DNA of 64,000 nt, taken from the NCBI GenBank assembly GCA_910585345.1, contig CAJUDS010000013.1, positions 1 to 64,000 on the forward strand. Reading direction: 5' to 3'. The translations under genes and the position numbers were made by a program. Positions 33,770-42,741 of the stretch are shown here, piece by piece; the first letter of the stretch is position 1, and the number at the start of each line of letters is the position of its first letter. Below the pieces are notes generated by a model. That model made no database searches. It saw only the letters and a program-made list of their open reading frames with translations, and had not been told where the DNA came from. This DNA comes from an uncultured Lachnospiraceae bacterium (GTDB lineage Bacteria; Bacillota; Clostridia; Lachnospirales; Lachnospiraceae).

Positions 33770-34231
33770 TCATTCACCTGCTTTCTTCGCTGCCTGCAGC
33801 AACTCATAAATCGGATATTTTACAGGATATTTCTCGTCATCTACAATCACCTGACAAGCCTTACGGGAACCGGTATGTATCACAATCGGCGCCCGCAGGT
33901 TGATACTCATTTTCTGAATATCCGACGGCACTGTCAATGTTACAAGCACCAGCATCTGGTCAGGATCCAGGATGCCGATTGGCTTTAGCAGCTCATCTTC
34001 CACCTCCGGATTATAATCCGGCATCACAACAAGAGGATCCAGTACCGGCATGGCAAACGCAGGCTCCTGCAAAGACTGCAGCCACTTCACCGAAGCTCCG
34101 TCTGTTTTCTCGGAATCATGCATCAGCGCAAAATCCGTCAATCCGGGAAACCCCACAATTCCGTTCTCAAAACAAATGACTTTCTCACTGTCAATTTCAA
34201 CTTCTCCAAATATCTTCGTATTTATTCTCAT
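33770..34231 (-). CDS. fliW: Flagellar assembly factor FliW
   Basis: 153 residues. FliW sequesters CsrA until flagellin is exported and binds FliW, which couples flagellin translation to assembly. Conserved ENGIVGFPGLTDFAL and ADMSINLRAPIVI-type segment (MSINLRAPIVIHTGSRKACQ). Its stop is one base from the csrA start. Preceded by flgL by 36 bases. Confidence 0.96.
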   Translation of the reverse strand: MRINTKIFGEVEIDSEKVICFENGIVGFPGLTDFALMHDSEKTDGASVKWLQSLQEPAFAMPVLDPLVVMPDYNPEVEDELLKPIGILDPDQMLVLVTLTVPSDIQKMSINLRAPIVIHTGSRKACQVIVDDEKYPVKYPIYELLQAAKKAGE

Positions 34232-34267
34232 ACGCCGCTCCTTTTACTGCCTGACCTGTATGGACGT

Positions 34268-35974
34268 TTAGATAAAGTTCATCAAAGTGCTCTCAGTAAT
34301 CTTACCTGTCGCCATCAGAGATGCATCATACGCAAGCTTTGCACTTGCCAAATCCGTCGCCACTTCCGCCGTATCCGCCTGTTCGTTATCCGCCACCAGA
34401 TCTTTGAAATTTGTTTTCTGGTCAGCCAGTCTGTTCTTCACAAGCGCGAGCTTACTGCTGCGCGTACCTACATTCGTCAATGCCAGCGTCGTATCTTTCT
34501 GGTGATTCTGCATCTTTGTAATCGCGCCTTCAAAAGAAACCTGCATTTTCTCCTTCAGCAATGTCAGCGCCTTATTGGCAGCCTCCAGATTTTTCTCCGC
34601 AGCAATTCTGTCGGCATTTGACGTTTTTTCATCCTTCACAATGCCTTCGAGCGTCGCTACGGCCGCTTCCACATCGCCCACCTGTTCGAGCATGCCGATC
34701 AGATCGTCCACATCCCTGCCAATGCTGTGCGTATACACTTCGCTGGCCAGCGTATTGACTCTGACCTCCTGGTTGAAGCCAACGTCATAAGCAATCACCT
34801 GATCTTTCGCACCTTTAGCCGTCTCCATATTGTGTTTGATATTTTTTCCCAGCGGATCTTCCACGCACTCAAAATAATGCTGCGGTTTCAGATCCCCTTC
34901 CTTCCAGTCGGTTTTGCTATAGGTAACCGAAATCTTGCCTTCGTCCACCCCTTCCGTCGACTGGTAATCCCTGACGGATGATAATGCCTTATATGTTGCG
35001 TCATCCAGAATCAGCTCCCCTGTCTCAGGAATAAATACCGCGCCGGTAATCGGCTTTGTCTCCATAATCACATCGCCGGTTCCCGGATCTCTCTCAACAT
35101 CGCCGGTTGCACTGAGTTTCGGTCCTTCCATTGTCATCAGATAGGGATCGCCTTTCTCCACCTTAACGGTATCTCCCGGATTTCCCATCTCAATGTCGCC
35201 GCCGGCATTGCCTATCACCTGTCCGTATTTGGATATAACTGTAACCGGAATAGTCTGCAAAGTTCCAGGACCGTTGACAGGACCGCTATAGTATGACAGA
35301 TTCGGAACCACATTCGCATCAAGACCACTATAAGACAGCCTGATCCGGTGTACCGTCTGCGGGTATACTTCCGTATCCTGGAAAGCATATTCACCGCCTG
35401 CGTCATTGTAATTACCTGCATTGATCTCACCGATGGAATTCTTACCGTTATCCATCTTCACATAGGTAATGTCGTCCATCAAAGCTTTGTCTATTTTTTC
35501 CGTGATGGAATACTGCAGCTTCTCGTCCCCCTCGAACCGCAGCTTCGTACTCGTACGGTAACCTGTAAAAAGGCCCCTGCCCGCATAATCTGCATCGCCG
35601 GTCGCATAGATCTCGTTTTTCAGTTCTCGCAGCGCTTCCAGAATCGCTTCTCTGGCTTCCGTATTCAGATCACTGTTTGACCCTTTCACACACTGGTCGT
35701 ACATATCCGTCAGCACATTGTTAACAGACACAATAGCGCTTTCCGTCAACTCCAGCCAGCTTTCCGCATCTTCCACATTTTTATCATGATATTGTTTGAC
35801 ATCCGAAAGTGTACTGCGCAGTCTGAGCGCCCGAATCGCAATCACAGGGTCGTCAGACGGACGCATGATTTTTTTGCCCGATGCCATCTGTGTACTCAGT
35901 TTATCCTGCAGAACTTTATTTTGATTTATATTTGACAGGGCATTGTCCTGCATGATTTTATTTGTAATCCTCAT
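34268..35974 (-). CDS. flgL: Flagellar hook-filament junction protein FlgL, enlarged form
   Basis: 568 residues against about 300 in Bacillus. N-terminal MRITNKIMQDNALSNINQNK and C-terminal coiled-coil ends (LADQKTNFKDLVADNEQADT, LMATGKITESTLMNFI) are the conserved D0/D1 parts. The central insertion (about residues 200-400) is a variable outer domain rich in Gly, Thr and Asp. FlgL joins FlgK to the filament. 18 bases after the first FlgK. Confidence 0.9.
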   Translation of the reverse strand: MRITNKIMQDNALSNINQNKVLQDKLSTQMASGKKIMRPSDDPVIAIRALRLRSTLSDVKQYHDKNVEDAESWLELTESAIVSVNNVLTDMYDQCVKGSNSDLNTEAREAILEALRELKNEIYATGDADYAGRGLFTGYRTSTKLRFEGDEKLQYSITEKIDKALMDDITYVKMDNGKNSIGEINAGNYNDAGGEYAFQDTEVYPQTVHRIRLSYSGLDANVVPNLSYYSGPVNGPGTLQTIPVTVISKYGQVIGNAGGDIEMGNPGDTVKVEKGDPYLMTMEGPKLSATGDVERDPGTGDVIMETKPITGAVFIPETGELILDDATYKALSSVRDYQSTEGVDEGKISVTYSKTDWKEGDLKPQHYFECVEDPLGKNIKHNMETAKGAKDQVIAYDVGFNQEVRVNTLASEVYTHSIGRDVDDLIGMLEQVGDVEAAVATLEGIVKDEKTSNADRIAAEKNLEAANKALTLLKEKMQVSFEGAITKMQNHQKDTTLALTNVGTRSSKLALVKNRLADQKTNFKDLVADNEQADTAEVATDLASAKLAYDASLMATGKITESTLMNFI

Positions 35975-35991
35975 ACGATATCCTCCTTACG

Positions 35992-37899
35992 TTACACTCC
36001 CGTTTCCAGTATCAGCCTGTCATACACCTCCGTCAGTGTCTGGATCATCTTAGATGCCAGCGTATAGGCATTCTGATATTTAACAAGACTGACCGCTTCC
36101 TCATCCTCATCCACACCGGAAAAGGAAAGTCTCTGTGTTTCTATCGTCTTTGAAACATAAGTATAATTATCTGTAAAATCATTGGCGCGTTTTGCATTCA
36201 GTGAAATATCGGACAATACGCACTGCAGGAACTGGCTTGAAGAGCTGCCGCGGAATCTCATACGGTTCACGTTTGTCTTTAAGTCGATCAGATCGTCCAC
36301 TATATCGTATTTGCTCTCCTCATCCGCATTGCTCGTATGCGTAGCCAGCAGATTCGGGTCATCCAGCATCTTGTCAGACACCGCAAAGTTAAATGCCGTC
36401 AGACGGTAATAACTGTCGTCCGTACAGGAAATGGAATAATTTCCGTTCGCCATAACATCATAGGAATCCGCAAAGCTGAACTGCCTGGCATCCGTCGGCT
36501 CATTACCCATAAACAAAAACTCCGCCGGTTTCCCATAATTATCGATCGCGCCTTCCTGTGTCAGTATATCGTTAAAAGTACGGGAATAGCAGCGAATCCA
36601 TTCGTTCATCTGTTCCATATAATAAGGAATCCCCTGGTATTGTATCCTCTCGCCAATATTGGCCTCCTTGCCAATCATACCGCCAACATCCGTATTTTCA
36701 TTTTTGGTCTTGTCACTCAGTACAAATTCATAAGAGTATGTGTCTTTCTCCGCATTGTATTTCATAGTCCAGGAATCAAAGTAAAGCTCTCTGTTGGCAA
36801 TCATGATTTTGCCGCCATTGTCCGGTAATGTACATTTATTAATATCTTTCAGATATTCTGCCCCTACGTCCACTGTGACAATGCTGTGTTTTTCACCATT
36901 GACCCTTCTGACGTCTGTCGATGTTACCGTACCGTGGAAATACTCGCCGTTATTGCCGTCACGCAGATCCGCCAGCCCCTTGAGTTTGCCGCCCATACTG
37001 GCGTTCGTCAAGCTGAACTTATTGCCGTTGGACCAGCAGATATCATATAATCCTTCCGCATCAGACTGATTGATTTTCTCATTCCGGTTTCTTGCAACAC
37101 AGGATAATCTGTTGGAAAACTGGTCGTCCAGAAGCGTCTGCCCGCCGGCAATTTTAACGATAAAACGGGTAGCCCCCGTGTATCTGTCAGGATTATGGGG
37201 ATCGATCACCATCATTTCATCTGTTTCCACATCAACAATCTCAGACAACTGGTCAATCATCAGCGCCCTCTGGTCACGAAGTTCATTGGCGTTTGACCCT
37301 GACAGTTCAATTACATTAATCTGTTTATTTAATGTCACAATTTTATCTGCCAGAGAATTAATCAAATCCACATTGGTCTTGATTTCCGCATTCACGTCTT
37401 TCTGCATCTTCTGCAGATTGCCTGCCATTGTATTGAAATATTCGGCCAGCTCCTCCGCTCTACCCAGAAATTCTCTTCTCACCTCATCCGTAGGAGAATC
37501 TTTCCGCAAATCCGCAAGCGCCGCATACATATGGTCAAACAATGTGTTAAAGCCCTTCAGTTCCCCTTCCTCATCGCCATTGTCCATAAAGTACCCTTCA
37601 ATCTGCTTCATGTAATACTGTTTCACTTCATACTGACCCAGGCTGGAATTGTTTTCCCAATATTTTATATCATAAAATTCATCCCTGTAGCGTTCTATCG
37701 CCAGTACGTCAACGCCTGCTCCCGCACAGCCATAGGTCATAAATGTTCGAAGCGCATCGCTCGCCTGTTGTACCGTATGCTGTCTGCTATAGCCTTCCGT
37801 TTCCACATTGGAGATATTGTTACTCGTCGTATTCAGAGAAGCGTTGGCTGCAGTCAATCCAAGGTAAGCTGTATTCAATCCGAAAAATGTAGATGGCAT
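35992..37899 (-). CDS. flgK: Flagellar hook-associated protein FlgK, copy 2
   Basis: 635 residues. Conserved N-terminus FFGLNTAYLGLTAANASLNT with NISNVETEGYSRQ, a FlgK-type signature, and C-terminus DEEAVSLVKYQNAYTLASKM. The central variable domain differs strongly from the neighbouring FlgK. Two tandem FlgK genes suggest two hook-filament junction subunits or specialisation of one copy. 26 bases downstream of the first copy. Confidence 0.92.
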   Translation of the reverse strand: MPSTFFGLNTAYLGLTAANASLNTTSNNISNVETEGYSRQHTVQQASDALRTFMTYGCAGAGVDVLAIERYRDEFYDIKYWENNSSLGQYEVKQYYMKQIEGYFMDNGDEEGELKGFNTLFDHMYAALADLRKDSPTDEVRREFLGRAEELAEYFNTMAGNLQKMQKDVNAEIKTNVDLINSLADKIVTLNKQINVIELSGSNANELRDQRALMIDQLSEIVDVETDEMMVIDPHNPDRYTGATRFIVKIAGGQTLLDDQFSNRLSCVARNRNEKINQSDAEGLYDICWSNGNKFSLTNASMGGKLKGLADLRDGNNGEYFHGTVTSTDVRRVNGEKHSIVTVDVGAEYLKDINKCTLPDNGGKIMIANRELYFDSWTMKYNAEKDTYSYEFVLSDKTKNENTDVGGMIGKEANIGERIQYQGIPYYMEQMNEWIRCYSRTFNDILTQEGAIDNYGKPAEFLFMGNEPTDARQFSFADSYDVMANGNYSISCTDDSYYRLTAFNFAVSDKMLDDPNLLATHTSNADEESKYDIVDDLIDLKTNVNRMRFRGSSSSQFLQCVLSDISLNAKRANDFTDNYTYVSKTIETQRLSFSGVDEDEEAVSLVKYQNAYTLASKMIQTLTEVYDRLILETGV

Positions 37900-37925
37900 A
37901 TCCGTTCCCCTCTCTCTGTCTTTCC

Positions 37926-39605
37926 TTAGGTTGCCAGCGTATTAATCAGATGTTCCAGCATTTCGCTGATCACATTGATATACCGGCTGGATGCGTTGTA
38001 AGCATTCTGGAACTTAATCATATTGGTCAGCTCTTCGTCGGAAGAGACGCCTACGATCTGTTCTCTTGCCGCGCAGGTGGCTTCCAGTGTATCCTCCTGG
38101 CTCTTGGCAATATCTTTAAACACAAGTCCGCTGTTACCGATCTGGTTGATCAGATCGTCATAATATTCTGTAAAATTCCCCTTCGTCCGCACATTGGGAT
38201 TCAGGCTGGGACGGTTTTCCTGCGTCTGGAACGCTTCCGCCAGCGCTGCCGCCGTCTGGTAATCCACCTTCCCATCCGGCCGGAAAAGTCCCAGCTGCGT
38301 AGGCTCCCTCACCAGCACCGGGTTTACAATCAGATTCATCGTAGAATAAAGTGTTTCTGATCTCGCGGCATTTTCTTCGTTGTATTCCCACTGTTTTGTG
38401 TCGTCGTTATATTGGTAGCCGTCTGTCGTCTTCTTCTGGAACAACTGGATGGGCTGGTAAGTATCTTTCCCGTCCACTCTGACTTTTTCACACAGATAAC
38501 CGGTGGAAGGATCGGCCGCACCGGCCAGTATGCCGTTCAGTTCCGTTACTACCGTATGAATTAACTGGTCAAATTCCGCCTGTATATTCATGACAATAGA
38601 CTGTGAAATATTTTTGTTATAATGTTTTGTATCCTGCAGATCGGTGTAATCAGCCCGTTTGTCGCCCCTGGCAAACATCATCGCCTTGACACCGCCGATA
38701 TCCGTATTTAAATCAGACGAAATCGTCTGCTGCATGTTAAAAACTTTGGCATTTTCAATATTATAAATCTTTTCGCCGTCGCTTCCGATTGTGTATTTGG
38801 CGTCCATTACCCAAAACGGCGTATAAAATCCTGTAATATCATCCTCGTCCAGACCGATTTCATACACCACGGCTCCGGAAACGAAATCATGCCCCTCTAT
38901 TTGTACGGCCACATTACCGTATATATCTTCATTATAATTAATCTTAACCATACCGCCCAGCTCATCCAAAAGCTGGTTCCTGGCATCCCGCAGATCGTTG
39001 GCCCGCTCTACGCCGCCCGCCTCAATTCTTACAATCTGACGGTTCAGCTCGTAAATCTTTTTTCCATAGTCATTGATCTTATTCACACTCGTCTTAATCT
39101 GCAGGTTCAGATTGTCCTGATAATCGCACAAACCCTGATATACTGCCTGCGCATTATCAACAAAGGAGCTTGCCCTCTGAATCACCAGCCCCTGTACCAC
39201 AGAATCCGTAGGCGTCTTCGCGAGTTCGTCAACCGATCTTTGGAACTCTTCCAGAGAGTTGTTGAAACCGGCCCCATATAATTCGCCCAGTATTGTTTCT
39301 ACTTGTGACATACACTGATGAGAAGTCGTATAGAACATACTTCTCCCTGATTCTCTTCTGTATTGCTGGTCTAAAAAAACATCTCTTACCTGTCTCACTT
39401 TGGAATAAACAACGCCCAGGCCGACCTGCTGTTTAGAAACAGCGGCGTTGGCAATCGTATTGTACTCCCGGTTCCCCTGAAGCACCTGCTGCCTTGTGTA
39501 GCCTGTCGTGTCCAGATTGGACATATTATGAGCCGTTGAATTCAACGCATTCTGACTTGTCTGTAAACCGGATACGCCCGTATATAAGCTGCCCATTAAC
39601 GACAT
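37926..39605 (-). CDS. flgK: Flagellar hook-associated protein FlgK, copy 1
   Basis: 559 residues. N-terminal SLYTGVSGLQTSQNALNSTA and NMSNLDTTGYTRQQ; C-terminal SSDEELTNMIKFQNAYNASS and HLINTL. These are closer to the standard FlgK pattern than copy 2. Follows flgN by 20 bases in the flgM operon. FlgK is the first junction protein placed on the hook. Confidence 0.94.
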   Translation of the reverse strand: MSLMGSLYTGVSGLQTSQNALNSTAHNMSNLDTTGYTRQQVLQGNREYNTIANAAVSKQQVGLGVVYSKVRQVRDVFLDQQYRRESGRSMFYTTSHQCMSQVETILGELYGAGFNNSLEEFQRSVDELAKTPTDSVVQGLVIQRASSFVDNAQAVYQGLCDYQDNLNLQIKTSVNKINDYGKKIYELNRQIVRIEAGGVERANDLRDARNQLLDELGGMVKINYNEDIYGNVAVQIEGHDFVSGAVVYEIGLDEDDITGFYTPFWVMDAKYTIGSDGEKIYNIENAKVFNMQQTISSDLNTDIGGVKAMMFARGDKRADYTDLQDTKHYNKNISQSIVMNIQAEFDQLIHTVVTELNGILAGAADPSTGYLCEKVRVDGKDTYQPIQLFQKKTTDGYQYNDDTKQWEYNEENAARSETLYSTMNLIVNPVLVREPTQLGLFRPDGKVDYQTAAALAEAFQTQENRPSLNPNVRTKGNFTEYYDDLINQIGNSGLVFKDIAKSQEDTLEATCAAREQIVGVSSDEELTNMIKFQNAYNASSRYINVISEMLEHLINTLAT

Positions 39606-39625
39606 ATAATCACCTCTTCATCCCT

Positions 39626-40144
39626 CTATTGCTTTGCATCAAAGCTGCCTGTGTCTGAACCGATCACACTGCCCGCGCTATATGCACCCCTGTTATAATT
39701 TGCCGTTTCAGGGGCTCTGCGCAGAGACTGGAGCAGATTCAGATCAAATTCCACCAATTCCAGCGCCCCCGCCAACAGCTCTCTGTTTTGCGCATTAATG
39801 TTCTGCATCTGTGAAAGCGTGACGCGGAGCTTTTCATGTATTTCCGAAAGTTTTTTCTGATCCTTCGGGCTCTTATCAAGCATCTGAATCAAATTCTCCA
39901 GCTTTAACTGTTCAACATCCTTGTTGATTACATTCGCAATATCGTGGATATGTTCCTCCCGTTTTGTTTCGAGATGGTGAATCCTGCCGATAACATTCTG
40001 CTCCTCATCCGTGATTTCCTGTAATCGTACAATATCTCCTTTTACGATCACAGGCGTTTTCGTTCTTGATAATTCCAGTAAAATCTCGTATTCTGAATTT
40101 TCCTGTTCCAAAACCGAAATTAAATTTTCGATCAGACTTGCCAC
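39626..40144 (-). CDS. flgN: Flagellar export chaperone FlgN
   Basis: 172 residues, mainly helical. FlgN keeps FlgK and FlgL soluble and targets them to the export gate. The pattern LIENLISVLEQENSEYEILL and a C-terminal Leu-rich helix (LAGALELVEFDLNLLQSLRR) fit the family. Lies between flgM and two flgK genes, the common order. A Gly/Ser-rich tail ends the protein. Confidence 0.92.
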   Translation of the reverse strand: MASLIENLISVLEQENSEYEILLELSRTKTPVIVKGDIVRLQEITDEEQNVIGRIHHLETKREEHIHDIANVINKDVEQLKLENLIQMLDKSPKDQKKLSEIHEKLRVTLSQMQNINAQNRELLAGALELVEFDLNLLQSLRRAPETANYNRGAYSAGSVIGSDTGSFDAKQ

Positions 40145-40149
40145 CGGAA

Positions 40150-40425
40150 TTACCTCATTTCATTATATTTTTGAAAAAGCTTTGCCGCAAAGCTCTCCTC
40201 GTCTACCTGGTATGTGCCGTTCTGAACGGCATTTTTCAGCGGCGCCGTTACTTCCTCCCTGATATCGGGCGCGTTTGCCACAGCCTGTTTTGCAGCCTGT
40301 ATATCTTTACCCATGCTGGAAATCTGTAACTGATCAGAAGAACTGCTCTTTGCCGTCTTTTCTGTCCTTGTCGTCTTCTTTGTCTGATAGAGCTGCTGTA
40401 CCTGTGTATAAGCCTCAATACGCAT
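40150..40425 (-). CDS. flgM: Anti-sigma-28 factor FlgM
   Basis: 91 residues from ATG 40425 (GGAGG seven bases upstream). FlgM binds the flagellar sigma factor until the hook is complete and is then exported. The disordered Lys/Thr/Ser-rich N-terminus and C-terminal sigma-binding helices (VQNGTYQVDEESFAAKLFQK) fit the family. First gene of flgM-flgN-flgK-flgK-flgL-fliW-csrA and itself behind a flagellar-sigma promoter, closing a feedback loop. Confidence 0.92.
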   Translation of the reverse strand: MRIEAYTQVQQLYQTKKTTRTEKTAKSSSSDQLQISSMGKDIQAAKQAVANAPDIREEVTAPLKNAVQNGTYQVDEESFAAKLFQKYNEMR

Positions 40426-40473
40426 ATAAACTCCTCCTTCCATGGATTTTGCGTAAGTATTTTCTTATTATGT

Positions 40474-40500
40474 GTATCGGACATTTTACCCTATACTTTA
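40474..40500 (-). promoter_or_regulatory. SigD/FliA-type promoter of the flgM operon
   Basis: Minus-strand TAAA (40497-40500), 15-base spacer, TCCGATAC (40474-40481), matching TAAA-N15-GCCGATAT at all core positions. Confidence 0.82.
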
Positions 40501-40654
40501 GATTTGCCGGGAAAAATTATAAAGTTACCGCTGCCGCCGCTAAAAAACGCTTTCCTTCCTCTGCGATTTCCAATATAATAACAGAGAAATTACACAAGCG
40601 CCTGTCCGGGCGGCAGCGTACATCTTATTATTATAATTGGAAAAGAGGATTTTT

Positions 40655-41338
40655 ATGATCGGCACTATTTTCAACACAACTACGATTCTGATCGGCAGTG
40701 CAGCCGGCAGCCTGTTCCGCAAAAGCATCAACGAAAAGCAGCAGAAAGTTCTGTTTGACGCTATGGGACTGGCGGCTGCCGGAATCGGCATCAATTCTAT
40801 CGTCAACAATATGCCCGACAGCAAGTATCCCGTGTTATTCATTGCCAGTCTTGCCATCGGCAGTCTGCTGGGCAGCTGGCTGGATTTCGACGGAAAGTTC
40901 CAAAAGCTCGTCAGCCGCACCGGGGATACCGGACTTGGACAGGGTCTGTCCACCGCCGTTCTTCTTTTCTGCATTGGCACTCTCTCCATACTCGGCCCGA
41001 TACAGAGCGCATTGAAGGGAGACAATACGTATCTCTTTACAAACGGCACACTGGATCTTGTCACCTCCATGGTACTGGCTTCCACTTACGGCATCGGTAT
41101 TGCCATCGCAGCTGCCGTACTGTTTTTATGGCAGGGGACGATCTATGTCTGCGCCGGTTTTTTAGGCGGTTTTTTCTCACCGGAATTTATGACCGAACTA
41201 TCCATTGTAGGAGGCTTTCTGATCGCGGCCTCCGGCATCAATATTCTGAAAATCAAAGAGTTTAAGACAATGAATATGCTGCCGGCTCTGTTTATACCCG
41301 CAGCATTCTTCTTCGTCAAATCTTTGATACCTTTTTAA
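40655..41338 (+). CDS. DUF554 family membrane protein (YdfK-like)
   Basis: 227 residues from ATG 40655 (AGAGGA upstream; an in-frame TTG further up is rejected). Seven or so hydrophobic segments. Family features: TIFNTTTILIGSAAGSLFRK at the start, GLSTAVLLFCIGTLSILGPI and DLVTSMVLASTYGIGIA. Function of the family is not established; a transport role has been supposed. It is divergent from flgM and convergent with the sugar operon. Confidence 0.9.
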   Translation: MIGTIFNTTTILIGSAAGSLFRKSINEKQQKVLFDAMGLAAAGIGINSIVNNMPDSKYPVLFIASLAIGSLLGSWLDFDGKFQKLVSRTGDTGLGQGLSTAVLLFCIGTLSILGPIQSALKGDNTYLFTNGTLDLVTSMVLASTYGIGIAIAAAVLFLWQGTIYVCAGFLGGFFSPEFMTELSIVGGFLIAASGINILKIKEFKTMNMLPALFIPAAFFFVKSLIPF

Positions 41339-41371
41339 ACGAAAACAGAGATTTTATGGTAAAATCAATAA

Positions 41372-41391
41372 CCCCGCCGCAAGCAGCAGGG
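41372..41391 (-). terminator. Hairpin past the end of the sugar operon
   Basis: CCCCGCCG/CAGCAGGG pair with two G-U bonds around a 4-base loop; on the minus strand it is followed by TTATTGATTTT, a poor T tract. The remaining intergenic bases 41392-41496 hold further short GC-rich inverted repeats and no gene. Confidence 0.45.
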
Positions 41392-41496
41392 TATGGAAAC
41401 TGATGCGCCCAAAGGGCGGGTATTGAGCCACGCGGCATTCGCCAAATGCCTGTGCACGGTGCCTGGCGCATTACCTGCGGAAATAAAAAACTGCCC

Positions 41497-42741
41497 TCAG
41501 GCGGATGTTTGTCTCCTGATCAGCAGCGCCGCTATATCATTGACGTTCGTTCCTGTCGCACCAGTCATAATAAGTCCGCCGCTTTTCTGCAGGGCATGAT
41601 AAGCGTCATTGTCCTGCAGCACGTTGTAGATAAAAATGCCTTCCCGGGCAAGCACATCTCTTGTCAGACCGTCGCTGTAGCCTCCCGCCGCATCGGTCGG
41701 CCCATCTGTCCCGTCGCTGCCTACACTGAATACGGCCGTATCGCACAGCCCGGCAATACCCTCTGCCGCCGCCAGCGCCAGCTCCTGGTTACGTCCACCT
41801 TTTCCCTGTCCGGTCACATGCACCACCGTCTCTCCGCCCACAATAAAAGCAAGACTTTCTTTCGTATCCTGCCATGTCTGCCCTATAGCGGCCAGAAATG
41901 CGCCCGCCTCCCTCGCCTCGCACGCCAGACGGTCCGTGAGAATCACCGTCCTGTAACCAAGTGATGCGCAGGCCCTCGCCGCCGCCCGGCACAGCTCCGT
42001 CACACTCCCGGTAATTCTCGTCTCCACATTCGGAAGCTCCTTCGGCGTTTCCTGCTGCAGCAGCTCTCTTGCTTGTCCGCTTACTTTCAGCTTATATTTT
42101 TCCACCACCGCCATCGCCTGTTCACAGAGCGACGTATCGGGACAAGCCGGACCCGACGCGATCATATCGAGCGGATCTCCCAGGATATCGCTGAGTACGA
42201 TGCTGTAGACGCGGGCCGGCTGGCAGGCCAGCGCAAAGCGGCCGCCTTTCACCGCCGACAAACGTTTGCGGACCATGTTCATCTCTACAATATCAGCGCC
42301 GCAGGCCAGCATCTGCCGTGTAATATCCGCAAGTTCCTCCCCTGATATTAACGGCTGCTCAAACAGCGCGGAACCGCCGCCCGACAACAGAAATAAAACC
42401 GTATCCTCACTCTGCAGACCCTTGACCAGCTCAAGAGCCGCACGGGTCGCACGGAATGCATTTTCATCCGGCACGGGATGCCCCGCTTCCCAGCACTGCA
42501 CATGGGGAATCGCACCCTTTGCATGACCGTACTTGGTCACTGCCACCCCGGCTTCCAGTCGCTCTCCCAGCATCTTCGCGGCAGTATCCGCCATCTGCCA
42601 TGCCGCTTTCCCGGCAGCTACCAGATAAACCCTTCCCGCGCCAAACTCCTTCCCGCGCAGCGCTTCCCGCACCGCTTCGTCAGGCAGAACCGCTTCTATG
42701 GATTCTTTCACAATCCGCTCCGCATCCTCACGCAGTCCCAT
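41497..42741 (-). CDS. Glycerate 2-kinase, MOFRL family
   Basis: 414 residues from ATG 42741 (GGAG upstream; overlaps the MFS gene by 14 bases). Converts glycerate to 2-phosphoglycerate with ATP, feeding lower glycolysis. The DUF4147 N-terminal domain (AGKAAWQMADTAAKML, LLSGGGSALFEQP) and the C-terminal MOFRL domain (GGETVVHVTGQGKGGRNQEL, SDGTDGPTDAAGG) are complete. Last gene of the sugar operon, which implies that breakdown yields glycerate or that the MFS protein imports it. Confidence 0.93.
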   Translation of the reverse strand: MGLREDAERIVKESIEAVLPDEAVREALRGKEFGAGRVYLVAAGKAAWQMADTAAKMLGERLEAGVAVTKYGHAKGAIPHVQCWEAGHPVPDENAFRATRAALELVKGLQSEDTVLFLLSGGGSALFEQPLISGEELADITRQMLACGADIVEMNMVRKRLSAVKGGRFALACQPARVYSIVLSDILGDPLDMIASGPACPDTSLCEQAMAVVEKYKLKVSGQARELLQQETPKELPNVETRITGSVTELCRAAARACASLGYRTVILTDRLACEAREAGAFLAAIGQTWQDTKESLAFIVGGETVVHVTGQGKGGRNQELALAAAEGIAGLCDTAVFSVGSDGTDGPTDAAGGYSDGLTRDVLAREGIFIYNVLQDNDAYHALQKSGGLIMTGATGTNVNDIAALLIRRQTSA

